Positions 1 through 10,200 of a stretch of 17,776 bases of DNA are shown piece by piece (positions within the stretch are counted from its first letter, which is position 1; each line of letters opens with the position of its first letter). The stretch spans positions 3,497,018-3,514,793 of the forward strand of contig KQ481983.1 in assembly GCA_001430745.1 (NCBI GenBank). The letters run 5' to 3'. The notes beneath the pieces were generated by a model, which saw only the letters and a program-made list of their open reading frames with translations, had not been told where the DNA came from and did not search any database. Both the position numbers and the translations under genes were made by a program. The stretch comes from Auxenochlorella pyrenoidosa (taxonomy: Eukaryota > Chlorophyta > Trebouxiophyceae > Chlorellales > Chlorellaceae).

Positions 1-641
1 GGTGGGTGGGTGGGTGTGGGGTCCAGGGGCAGTGAGAAGCGGGGTGGGGGGTTCAGGGCAAGTGAGAAGCGGGTGTGCTGCTGCACCTGCAGGTTGCGGC
101 TTGCACCACACACCATGCTGCCCCCCAGGCGCCTCACCTCCTGCCACGGCCTGCCCACAGTCTCCTCCACCTTGCGCTCCAGCTCAGCCTGCAGCGCAGT
201 ATACTGTGCAAACAGTACCTGCCTGCACACATAACAGGCAGGCGCGTGAGTCGTAGGGGCGGGCAGGCAGGAGGAGGGAGCGAGCGCGGCAAGGCAGGCA
301 GGCAACTGCAGCGTAACGTGCTGACGACGTGGCATGCCGTGCAGAGTTCTGGCATCAAGGGCAGGCAGCCCGGGTTTTGCATCACCCCGAGAGGCGTGCG
401 CGCCGGCTCAGCAACGGCAGCCGCTGCCGGCAGCGCCTCACCGCTGGGCGGGCAGCACCGCTCGGTAGCGCTCGTCCTCGGCGCAGCCCTGCTCCAGCGC
501 CGCCTGCACCTGCTCCCACTGGTCGCCAGACCCCACCGCCAGCTCCTCCAGCAGCCAGAAGAAGCACTCCTCCTGCTGCACGCTGGGCCGCGGGGTGGGC
601 AGCTCCTGCAGGGCCGGCCCCAGCGGGCTGCGCTGCTGCTG
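1..641. repeat. Left arm of inverted duplication
   Basis: The reverse complement of this segment matches 17169-17776. In the last ~200 bases of exon 1 I count four mismatches. Exon 2 and the bases after it are also nearly identical. The intron between them (223-441) has many substitutions and indels. The similarity stops abruptly at a CAG-repeat-like run near 641; inside that point only short protein motifs are shared. The arms are about 16.5 kb apart and extend outward beyond the window. Confidence 0.85.
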
Positions 642-1439
642 CCGCTCCGCCGCCTTGCTGCACTCCTGGCCTGGCTGGCATGCTGCGACTGCCTTTGCCA
701 TTGCCGCCAGGTCTGACAGCTGTGGTGCTAGGGGCGCGGCCCCATGCTCTGGCTGCAGCGCTGTCAGCTGCGCGGGCCGCAAAGGAGAGGTATGCTCAAA
801 GCCTGATGCCTTATGAGCCAGAGGATTTGCCTGCCATTGAAGTCGATCCGCTGCATGTTCCCTCGATGCGGGCGAACCTGCTCCCAGCGGCTGTGGCTCT
901 GCAGCTAACGGGTTGGCCTGCCAGTGGAGCGACTCACAGGGCTGCCGAGGCAGCGGTGGCCGCTGCTGCGCCTGCTGCGCAGCCAGCTGGCATGGCTGGT
1001 GCACCTCCTCCCCTCCGTGCTGCCGCCCTTCTGTCTCCACCTGCCCCTGCGGCCCTGCCTGCTGCCGAGGCGCATGTTCTGCCTGCTGTGCTTCATGCAT
1101 GGGCAGTCCAAGCTCCTGTGCGCCTTGCTGGTGCTGGTGTTGCGGCGATGGCAGCCAGTCCTGCAGCCGCACTGCTGCACTCTGCTGCCGCCTAGCTCCT
1201 TCCGGCTTGCTGTCCGGTGTCGTCCCCTCTGGCTGCTCCTGCCGCGGCAGTGGCGCAGGCGTCTGCGGCGGTGCGGGCTGCACTGGCGGCGACGCTGACG
1301 GCGTATCCCCCTGCCAGGAGAGCGACGCAGTGTCTGCCTGTCCCTGCTGCAGCTGCTGTGAGTGCGCAGACAGCTCTGAATCGTCCCCAGGGGCGCCAAC
1401 AAAGCGGTGAGCACTTGGTTTCTCCTCTCCCTCCTCCAT
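1..1439 (-). CDS. Q/P-rich protein of unknown function with conserved C-terminal domain, left paralogue (partial at 3' end)
   Basis: I do not recognise this family. Exon 1 is 1439-442, an intron (GT-AG, 219 bases) is 441-223, and exon 2 starts at 222 and stays open to the window edge. The start at 1439 is chosen for its near-perfect Kozak context (CCACCATGG). The frame is open further upstream, with another ATG at 1517. The N-terminal part, about 250 residues, is rich in Gln, Pro, Ala and Ser, looks disordered, and carries two copies of a WQANPLA motif (about 820-845 and 905-925). The C-terminal part (from ELPTPRPSVQQEE through FFWLLEELAVGSGDQWEQVQ) looks folded. It continues across the intron into a charged, probably helical stretch (TALQAELERKVEETVG). 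The plus-strand gene at 16722 is its inverted paralogue: exons are almost identical and the shared intron is diverged. The intron is supported because both copies meet a TGA right after the same GT and regain homologous frames after their acceptors. Confidence 0.7.
12..71 (-). repeat. Two tandem 30-bp units at the end of the left arm
   Basis: Read on the minus strand, each unit begins CGCTTCTCAC and contains a CCCTG(A/G)ACCCC run. In the continuing frame of the left paralogue they encode RFSLALNPPP and RFSLPLDPTP. The right arm carries one such unit before the window ends, so a second unit there cannot be excluded. Confidence 0.6.
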
Positions 1440-1621
1440 GGTGGAGGCGGCCTTGCAGTTAGCGGCGGCGGGTGCAGGCAGCACGAGGGTCGGCGCGCTG
1501 CAAGGATGTGGTGGCATGCAGTTAGAACAATCGTCTTCTTGAGAATTCCGGTGGATGCTAGCTGTGCTCAACTGCTGAGGATGGGGTGAGGTCCATGCCC
1601 CAGGCTTGGCCGCGTCTCTGA

Positions 1622-1980
1622 TCAATTTAGCGCACTCGACAGATTAGAAACACTGTAGAGGGCCGCTAGATCGGGCGGCAGAGCGCCCACCTGCTGCACG
1701 TTCACGTCGTCGGGGCGGGTGACGCGCTGCTGCGCTTCCAGCCTGCAAGATACAGTGTTTGGATTCCGGCACAGGTATCGCACAACGATGGAGCACGTGG
1801 GTCAGTCCCAATCACCAGTAGAAGGGCGGCAGCGCGGCGGCGAAAGCGCATGCGTGGCGCGCCAGCATGCTGCAGCATCTCACCTCGCCCATTGTTTACG
1901 CCACCAAGGCAAGCTGAACCAACGTGCTCCACCACCGAGTTGGGTTGTCTTAACAGTCGGCAGTGGTCCACAGTAGACGG
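1622..1980 (-). CDS. Candidate 3'-terminal exons of an unidentified gene (5' part not found)
   Basis: Two minus-strand exons join in phase. Exon A ends at 1884 with donor GCGAG|GTGAGAT; its likely acceptor (GACAG|CC) puts its start at 1980. Exon B is 1742-1622 after acceptor TATCTTGCAG and ends in TGA. The intron is 1883-1743 (141 bases). The joined peptide reads ...ARWFSLPWWRKQWARLEAQ, then RPDDVNVQQ, and ends in LPPDLAALYSVSNLSSALN. Its composition looks like real protein. I do not recognise it and found no convincing exon further upstream in 2000-2775, so it may be a truncated relic. No TGTAA lies between its stop and the left paralogue 183 bases further on. Alternatively, the donor CAG|GTGGGC inside exon B could splice to CCTCAG|CAG near 1582, making this an N-terminal extension of the left paralogue. 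Confidence 0.35.
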
Positions 1981-2775
1981 CTGTCCTTCTCCTTTCCTTG
2001 CCGCTGGCCCTGCCGGCCCCGGGTCCCCCCCTGCCTGGGGCCGTGCAACTCACATCGTCCAAATCAAATCAACAATGCCTGCCTGTCATATGCACGCCTC
2101 CTCCTGCAAGAATTTCTTTTCTGGGGCTTGGTTACAGATGACATTCGCCAGCAATTCCTGTGGCAGGATCTGGTGCACGCCAGCTGGGATTCCGTGCAAC
2201 AGGAATCCAACAGACACCAACTGGCAGTTTGTCGCAATGCAAGTTGTTGTGGTTAGAGGAGTCTCCAGAAATAGGGCAGCAGTTTTTGCGCTCACGCTGG
2301 TGCAGACAAGCCCATAACGTGACGAACTTAATGACGGATGCCAGCTCTACCGCCGGGAAGAATCGAATGCTTGGCCCATATCTCCCAGAGGCAGGCCGGT
2401 AACGCTTGTCCTCCCACGCACGTCATCTGACAAGCGCCACGGCAGTCTAGATGACACTGAGCGCAGCAGCTTGTTGAGTGGTGGAGTAGACCTGTGTCCT
2501 CTGCAGGCAGTATCCGGCCCTGCAGCTCCTTCTAGTGCCTATTCCCCGCCAAAAGTCTGGTAGTCTCAGGTTTCGAAATGGATTTACAGCTTTAAGAATT
2601 ATTGGTGCGGGCCCAGGCAGAACCGGGGGCCGCACACCTGCTTGCGGTGGCCTCATGATGGTCCATCGGGCTGCGGCCGCTGGCTGCGGGCTTTGTTTGG
2701 CGCATGTCGGCTAGTACTTGATGGGAGAAGGCCTCGCCTAGCTGTTCCGTGTAGCTGCCAGGAGCCCAGAGGAAC
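1981..2775. other. Intergenic region between divergent genes
   Basis: This stretch has visibly lower GC content than the flanking genes. Apart from possible upstream extensions of the minus-strand exons at 1622-1980, I see no convincing coding exon, RNA gene or repeat. The part next to 2776 should hold the promoter and 5' UTR of the receptor kinase gene. Confidence 0.5.
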
Positions 2776-4246
2776 ATGCTCCGCCTCGCGGTCTCTCTGG
2801 GGGCGGTGCTGACACTGCTCGCTGCTACATGGCCAGCAGGGGTAGAGGGGGCCTTAGAAGGCAGCGAGGCCGCGGAGGCAGACGGTGAGCTGCAGCCGAA
2901 GCCAGGCCGCCTTCCGGCTTCGTTGCGACTCGGTCGGCCTGCTCCCTCCTGCTGACCCAGGCAGGAGTTTCGAGATCTATCAGGCAGCTGCCCTCCGGAT
3001 AGATTCTTGCTTGTGCCGCCAAACCTTGCGACGGCGCACACCGCCGCCGCCTTCTGCCAGCGTGCTGCCGTCTGCTCCACCTCCTTTTCTGCAGCTTCTG
3101 CTCTCCAAGCCTTGCGCACCAGCGTGCGCGACTTTGACACCACCACGGCATCGCTGCCAGGGCTGTCGTGGGCGGACGGCAGCAGCCCCTGCAGCGCAGG
3201 CGGCGCATGGCGGGGCATCACCTGCAGCCATGACCAGCGCGTCATTGCGCTGGATTTGAGTGGGCTCGGCCTGGAAGGCAGTCTGCCCCCGCAGCTGGCA
3301 GCACTGCATGCTCTGGAGAGGCTAAACCTGAGCGGGAACGCGCTGAGTGGCAGCCTGCCGCAAGCCTGGCTGCAGCGCGGTTCCTTCCCTGCGCTGCTCG
3401 CGGCAGACCTGAGCCGCAACCAGCTGGAAGGTGGGCCTGGCATTTGCTGGGTTGTCGGGCATTGTTTCATGCAGAGCACTCATTCTGCTGGTGCCGGTGC
3501 GTGTGGGGATGCAGCGCTGGCGGTGCCCCCGCTGGCGGCCTGGCCCCGCCGGGAGTTAACCCCTTCCACCGCCCCCAGCTCCCGCCTACTGGCAGCGCAA
3601 TGCTGTCACGTTCCCATGCGTGCGGTGCTTCCTGCGGCTCCCTGGTGCCATCACAGCTCGCTGCCTCTCCTCTCATGCCTGTCCCCCACCTGACGCCGCA
3701 TGCCCACCCCCACCCACCCCACCACTCCCCCTGCCTCAGGCCCGCTGCCCGGCAACCTGCATCTGGCCAGGGTCAGCATCAGCCTGGGCAGCAACCGCTT
3801 CACCGGCACGCTGCCGCCCGGCTGGATCAGCGCCACGCTGGAACGCCTGGACCTGAGCTCCAATCAGCTCAGCGGGCAGCTGCCCGCCGGCTGGGCGGCG
3901 CCCGCGGGGCTGCAGGGCCGGGGCGCCATGCCGCGCCTCACCTCGCTGGCCCTGGCCGGCAACGCGCTGAGCGGTGGGCACACTCGTTTGTGTGATGTCG
4001 CAGTTGCTGCGCGTATTCCCGCGGCCCTCCCGGGGCACGCGGGCAGCTGGCTGGCTGCCTGATGCTCCCCTGTCGTTCTGCCTGCACCCCCCCCCCCCCC
4101 TGCCCGGCCGCCTGCCTGCCACAACCTCGCCCGCCGGCTCCTTCCCGGTCCCTGCGCAGGCCCCATCCCCGCCGGCTTCTGGTCGCTGGGCAGCCTGGAT
4201 GCCCCGCTGGCGCTGGAGCTGCGGCCAGGCAACGACCAGCTCTGCG
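2776..4246 (+). other. Signal peptide and plant-type LRR ectodomain
   Basis: Exon 1 encodes MLRLAVSLGAVLTLLAATW, a typical secretion signal, with a likely cleavage site near VEGA. Exon 2 opens with an LRR N-terminal cap: ALQALRTSVRDF, then a PC...W.GITC signature at residues 68-80. About five to six repeats of the plant type follow (LxLSxNxLSGxLPxx), for example LERLNLSGNALSGSLP and LERLDLSSNQLSGQLP. The block ends in NDQLCGP, like the C-terminal LCG cap of land-plant LRR proteins. Introns repeatedly fall in phase 1 inside the NxL(S/E)G turn, as expected if repeats were added as exon units. Confidence 0.85.
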
Positions 4247-7200
4247 GTGAGCTGGCTGGCTCTGGGGCTGGCTCCCGCCCCTGCGCCGCTCCCGCGCCCC
4301 AGCCACGCGGCCCGTGCGCCCATGCGCATGCGAAGCGTGTGCCTGCATGGCCCCCATTCTTGCAATGCCGTGCACTCGTCACTCATCTCCTCTGTGTGGG
4401 CTGCTCCTGGCTGTGTGTGTGGGCAAAGCGCCGAAATTCTGCATGAACTCCCCCCCCCTTGCGCTGCCTACAGGCCCCGTGGTCCCCGTGGCCTCCCAGC
4501 TCTACATCCGCCAGCTGCTGCCCTCGCTGGCATCCGTGCTGCCGCCGCTGCCGGTGCGCCTGCGCCGCCCCCTGCCCGCTCGCGTTTCGTGCCTCTGCCT
4601 GGCCCAGGACTTTCCGGCCCTGCTCTGCACTGCCCCAGGACGCGCGCGCGTGGTGCCGCAAGCTGTTGGCGTGTCCTGTGCGCTTGTGGGCCGCCCCTGT
4701 GTGATGGGCAGCCTGCCGCCCCTCCCCTACCCCTGGCGCCGCTCCCCAGGTCTCCAAGGCCAGCCAGATGCGGACCGGGCACAAGACCACCAATCTGCTG
4801 GTGGGTGGGGGCCGCCGCCGCGGGCGCCGTCGTGAAGGTGCCACCCCAGCAGGGCAGCAGCAGCGCCGTCAGGTCGGGAGCAGGCGGACGCCTCGTGTGC
4901 CTATCTGCACGCCAGCTGCAGCCGCGCCACGCGCCTGTGCTGACACGCCCCCCATGCCCTGCCCCGCTGCAGCTGACCCACGCCGACCTGTTCTCCCCCG
5001 GCACTCGCGTGTCCATCACCAACCGGCTGGGCAGCTGCGCGCGGCGGTGCGGCGAGGGGAGCCCGCCGCCGGGGTGGGTGGAGCGCGTGCGCCTGCCCTG
5101 GCCGCCGGTGGTGGAGACCAACCTTTACGACGTGTCCTGGAAGTACAACATGAGGTGAGGGGGCGGGGCAGCAGCCACCTGGCAGGTTTGTGGGGCGTGG
5201 AGCCGGCCGCAGCTTGGCAACTGCATCCCCGATGCGTGGGGTCCGGCCTGGGTGGGGCCCGGCGCAACGTTCTGCTTGGGATGTGCACCCAGCGGCGTGG
5301 GGCAAGGCCGCAAGGGAACGGCTGAGGCTGGGCTGCCATGACCGCATCCCGCTGCAGTGCTTGCCTTGAAATCAACACCTGGCGACCGGCCAGCAATGAG
5401 GCTGCTTGGGCCCCCCCCACCCCCACCCCCCACACACATGCACGAAAGCGGAGCGCTCACCATGCAAACCCCTTTCCCGCCCTGCCGCAGCATGTCGGAC
5501 CTGTTGCTGCTCAACCCCGAGGCGGGGCAGCTGCCGCGCGGCGCCCCCCTGGTGCCCGCCTGCTACGGCCCCGACGTGCTGCACTTCCCCTACCTGGGCT
5601 CCGACGTGGCCTTTGGCCAGGTGGGGCGCGGCCTCGGAGTGACGATCCGCTGCTAGTGCGCCTGCTGGCGCCGGCGTGCCCAACTGCCTGGGCCCGCCCA
5701 GCCTGGCTGGCCCAGTTGCAGCTTGGCTACGCCTGTGTCCCCACCTGCTGTGCTGCATCCGTGCCGCAGTTTGCGGGAGGCAACCAGCTGGGCGGCGTGA
5801 AGGGCATCGGCGGCGCGATGGCGGCCTCCCGCATCAACGGCGCGCTGGCAAACCAGTACAACCCAAACGGTGCGCCGCACAGCCTGCTGTGGAGCGCCGG
5901 CTGTGGGGCGCCAGGCAGAGCCGCTGCTGCTGGCAGGCCTGAGCCAGCCTGCTGCACTCGTTGCGCCTCCGGTGGCTGCCTCGTGTGCGTTTGCTGCCTG
6001 CCCCAAACTTGCCACATGCCGCGACTGAGCCGGGGCCCCTTGCGCCCCCACCCCTGTCTGCCAGACACGTACAGTGGCTCAGTGCTGTCGCACGGCGGCG
6101 GCGTGGCGCTGCCGCGCTGGTGGTTTGTCGACCTGCAGGCCAGGTTTCAGGCGCGTGCACGCAGCGGGGCTGTGCAGCCAGCTGTGCCTGGCGGGGCTGG
6201 TCGGCGTGCAGGACCCCAGCCGCCACAGTTTGGAACAGCATGGCTGGCTCTTGAGCCGGCCAACTTGCCTGCTTGTCCCTGCCCGCCTGCCCGGGGCTCG
6301 CCTTGTCCTGATCCCCATGCCTGCCGACCCGGCTGCTCAAGCTCAGTGCATACTGTGATGTATGTCGCAGCCGCCTCACCCTTCCTTCCTCCCTCCACTG
6401 TGCACCTTGCAGGTCAGCAGCGTGGTGGTGGCCGCTGCCGAGCCGATGACCGACATCTCGCTCCTCGTGGGCTGCGACAGCAGCGGTGTGTTTGCCAACA
6501 AGCTGGTGGCGGTGAGTACGGGGGAGCACCCCTGCCGTCTCAGCGGGAACGAGCCGCCTCGGCGAGCCAGGATCCTGGCCTGGTGATCCTGGGTCTTGCA
6601 ACACGCTGCACAGATTGATGTTGCTGCTGCTGCTGCCGCATGGTATCCATCGCCTGGGGGCAAGTTCCATGCTTTGAATTGCTAATGCCCGACCTAAGGC
6701 CTGCTGGCAGCCCGACAGGGGTGTTCCTGGCCTCATGCCAACCAACCCGCCGCTCCTTGCTCTCTGCCCGCCTGCCCATGCAGTCTGGGCTCAGCATCCC
6801 CGCTGGGCAGCAGGTGACGGTGCCCGTGGGCGGCGCACCCGGGCGCTACGTCATCATCTATGCCGGGCAGGGCACCATGGCGCTGGACAACGTGCAGGTG
6901 TACGCCGCCGGTGAGATGCAGGCCCTGCGGCGCCCTACGCCGCGCTTAGCCGCCCGCATTTGTTGCGCCGACGCAGCTGTTGATCCTTTCCGGGCGCTGG
7001 GCTATGCCGGCTGGGGAAACCCTCCTGTGGCCGGCGGTTCAGCGAGCAATGAATCGCGTCTTGCCTAGCTCTTGGTGCAAGGCTCCCCAGCCCTTGATGC
7101 TTCCTGGACGTGCGCTGCAGCGCATCAGCTCACCCTGCCAGGCACGGCCCGCCACCCCCCAACCCCACGCCCCACCCTCCTGGCCTGCTGCTGCAGAGAC

Positions 7201-10200
7201 CAATGCGGCGGCGGGCAAGCCGATGTCGCGCTCGCTGCTTGCGGCCCAGAGTGGCGGCGCGCGCGCGCAGAGCGGCGACGCTGAGCTGGCAGCTCTCGCC
7301 GACGGCGACGCTGCCACCTGCGTGCGGCTGCAGCGTGGCAGCGATGGCTCGGGTGAGGTGCTGGCGCAGGCGTCGCGGTGTGCACCGCTCGGGAGTGCGA
7401 CCAGACCCGGGCAGCAGCCGGGGCGAGAAGTGCACCCAACCACGCCTGCCAGGGGCACTGCGCGTGCCGTCCCCAGCCACCAAACACCCTTGCTTGCTCC
7501 AACTGATCCCCTTCCCCCACACGCACTTACCCACCCCCACCCACCCCGCCTCCCTGCTGCAGCATCCGCGGTGCTGGACCTCGGCTACGCCGCCACTGTG
7601 GGGCTGGTTGCGGCGGCAGCGGGCGACGGGGTGCCCGCGGGCGGCGCCGTCCAGTTCTTGGTGCATCCAGAGCCCGGAGGCACGCGCGGCCACGCCGCCG
7701 GGCCCGCCTCTCCGGGGGAGCCCGTCCAACTTGTGCCCGCCGGCTGGGCGGCGCAGGCCAGGAACCAGACCGGCAGGTGAGGCCTGGAACTCTGCTGTGT
7801 GGCCAGTATGCTCTGGGGCCGCGCAGCTCAGCGCCGTGTGCTGCGCTGCTGCTGGGCTGCCGCCGCCTCGCGCTCCACACTGGGCCGTCCCAGGGGGGCC
7901 TCCCCTGGGCTGCCCAGCGGCTCGCCACGCGGCCTCGATTCCCTCCTCAGCGCATGCCCGCTGGCGGTAGCTCATCCTCAGCTGCGGCTTGCTGCCTGCA
8001 GGTTTGTCGAGGTCAGGCTGGCGCCCGGCTCGCCAGCGGTGCAGCTGTGCGAGCTGCAGGTGCATCTGCTGATACCGCCTGCGTCCGCCCTTGGCGATGC
8101 GGGCGCCGAAGGCAGCCGCGCCAGGAAGCTGGCCGGTGCCGCCGTCAGCGTGCTGGCGGGGGCAGCGGCGCTGGCCTTCTTGGCCAGCCTGGGCCGGCAG
8201 GGCCAGGCGGCTGCGCGGCACAAGTCACAGGAGCAGGTGCTGGTGGGTGGGGCAGACAAGGCGGCGCCCAGCCTGGCCAATTACCCCTCGGCTGCCAAGG
8301 CGGCGCCCGCCTCTGGGGAGACCCTCTCCACAGTGGCGGCGCGCAGCCGCAGCAGCGGCGGCAGCGGCAGCGGCGGCAGCAGCCGCACCGCCACGGGCAG
8401 CGGCGGCAGCCTGGGCAGCCGGCCGCTGGGCAGCGGTGAGGTGTCGGTGGGCACGCCGCGGCGCACCTCCCAGCTGGAGGCGGCTGCGGCGTACATCTCG
8501 GGGGTGAGTGCCGCCGGGGCTGTGCTGCGCTGCCGTAGCGCTGTGCTCTGCTTCTGTGGGGCTGTGCTGTGCTGCTGTGCGCGCCAGTGGGGCAGCTGCC
8601 AGCGGGCACGGGCCCAGCCACGGGTGAGGCCACCCTGTGGGCTGGCTGTGCCCCTGGCCACCAGCCCTGCCCAGCCCCAGACAACCCCTGCCCTCTCCGG
8701 TCGGGCCCCGCAGCTGCTGCACCGTGGCAGCTCCCGCAAGCTCACCGGCGACAGTGTGGGCAGCCAGCAGGGCGTGGTCAGCCAGCAGGGCAACGGCCAG
8801 CAGCAGGCGGGCGACAGCGGCCACACCTCCAACGAAAGCACCGGCAGCACAGTCAGGAATGCCACCACAGACCTGACCAAGGTGCCAGTCTTCTTTGCCG
8901 ACGGTGAGGGGGCCGGGCCGGCGCTGGGGGGTTGCCCCTGGGCGGCGACCCCTGGGCAGCCGGAAGGGACGGGGTGTTGCATCACAAATCTCTTTGCTGC
9001 AGCCGTCGAGCAGCTGCTGCTGCCTTGCAGCCATCTGCACGTGCCTCCAGCAGACTCCTTCAGGTTGAAAGAGGATTCAACCCCCCACCCGCTGGGCACC
9101 CGTCCTGCAGTGTCCCCTGCCGACATCACCCTCGTGCAAACCCTGGGCGAGGGCTCCTACGGAGAGGCAAGCAGGCAGAACCCAAGTCGGGCACGGCGCC
9201 TGTGGCCGGAGCCGCGCGCGGTCGCACAGCCCTGCCTGCGACAGACAAGCCACAGGCTCTGCTGGGCTGCGGCCGCAGCCATGCTGTGCGGGATGCCGCT
9301 GTGCATGGCCATGCTTGCGATGCGATGCCCACCCCGCCCCCTGCCTGCCCCCCCTGCAGGTGTGGCTCGCCAACTACTGCTCCACCCTGGTGGCAGCCAA
9401 GATCTTCACGCAGGTGCGGGGTTAGCACATGGGCGCATGGGCGCCCCGCCAGGCAACCTGCTGGCATCCTGCGCAGCTGCGCCCGCCCGCTGCGCAACAG
9501 GCGGCACCCGCCGCGGCGGCGCGTCTGGTGTCGACGCACAGCAGCGTTAGAAGCAGGGGCCCACTTGCCGCCCCCAAACCCCTTCCCCCGCCCCGCCGCC
9601 GCAGGTCAAAAACGTGAACCTGACCGCCAGCCTGGCACACCAGGCGACGCTGAACAACCTTCGCACCGAGGCCAGCCTGATGAGCAACCTGCGGCACCCC
9701 AACAGTGAGCTCTGGGGGCGTGGAGGCCCACGGGGGGGGGCCACGGGGGGGGGCGGGCCGGGGCGCGGGCAGCTGCTCCCTGGACGAGGGCCCACACACA
9801 GCGGGCACAGAGAGCAGCCCATCTGCGCTCCTGGTCAGCTATAGGGCCACAGGGGAGAGTTGGTTCATGCGGAGCTGGCACCAGCAGGGGCGCAGGGGAA
9901 GCCCGCCCTCCGCTTGCAACTCCTCGGGTGACGCCTCACCGCGCTGCTGTGTTTCGTGCCCCCCCCCCCCGCCCCTGCAGTCTGCCGCTACCTGGGCGCC
10001 TGCGCGGAGCCGCCCGCCCTCATCATGGAGTACTGCAGCCGCCGCTCGATGGATATGCTGCTGTCAGAGGGCCTGCACAACGAAAAGGCGAGGATGCGAG
10101 GGGGCGCGGCGAGGCGCATGCCTGAGCCTGGCCAGGTCCCGCCTCGGTTGGCTCCGCTGCCGTCACAGCCCCTCCACTCTGCCTCCTGTCCACCCTCGTG

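Noticed and set aside
329..1195. Plus-strand 288-residue frame opposite the left paralogue
   Set aside because: The minus strand is supported by near-identity with the paralogue on the right and by the shared splice site. This frame is an Ala/Pro-rich shadow.
2592..3479. Minus-strand 295-residue open frame followed directly by a TGTAA on the same strand (2587-2583)
   Set aside because: It lies antisense to the signal-peptide and LRR exons, which have clear family motifs and phase-matched introns. The peptide shows no domain and is typical of GC-rich shadow frames. The TGTAA is probably chance.
3974..5158. Plus-strand 394-residue frame that reads through several introns
   Set aside because: It contains exon pieces of the receptor kinase joined by intron sequence. 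The spliced model explains the conserved parts; the rest is intronic.
5155..5490. Separate gene for the kinase half, that is, the LRR part as an independent secreted protein
   Set aside because: No polyadenylation signal or start-like context was seen between the LRR and kinase parts, and all 26 junctions stay in phase to give one 4,050-base coding sequence. Only transcripts can settle it.
6138..6412. A further GC-AG intron (CAG|GCCAGG to TTGCAG|GTC) between exons 10 and 11
   Set aside because: A GT-AG alternative (AG|GTTTCA to GGTCAG|CAG) keeps the frame and gives almost the same protein, so the weaker GC donor is not needed.
7130..8221. Long minus-strand open frame (363 residues)
   Set aside because: It is antisense to the discoidin-like and membrane-helix exons, with Arg/Pro/Ala-rich composition of a GC-rich shadow frame and no recognisable motif.
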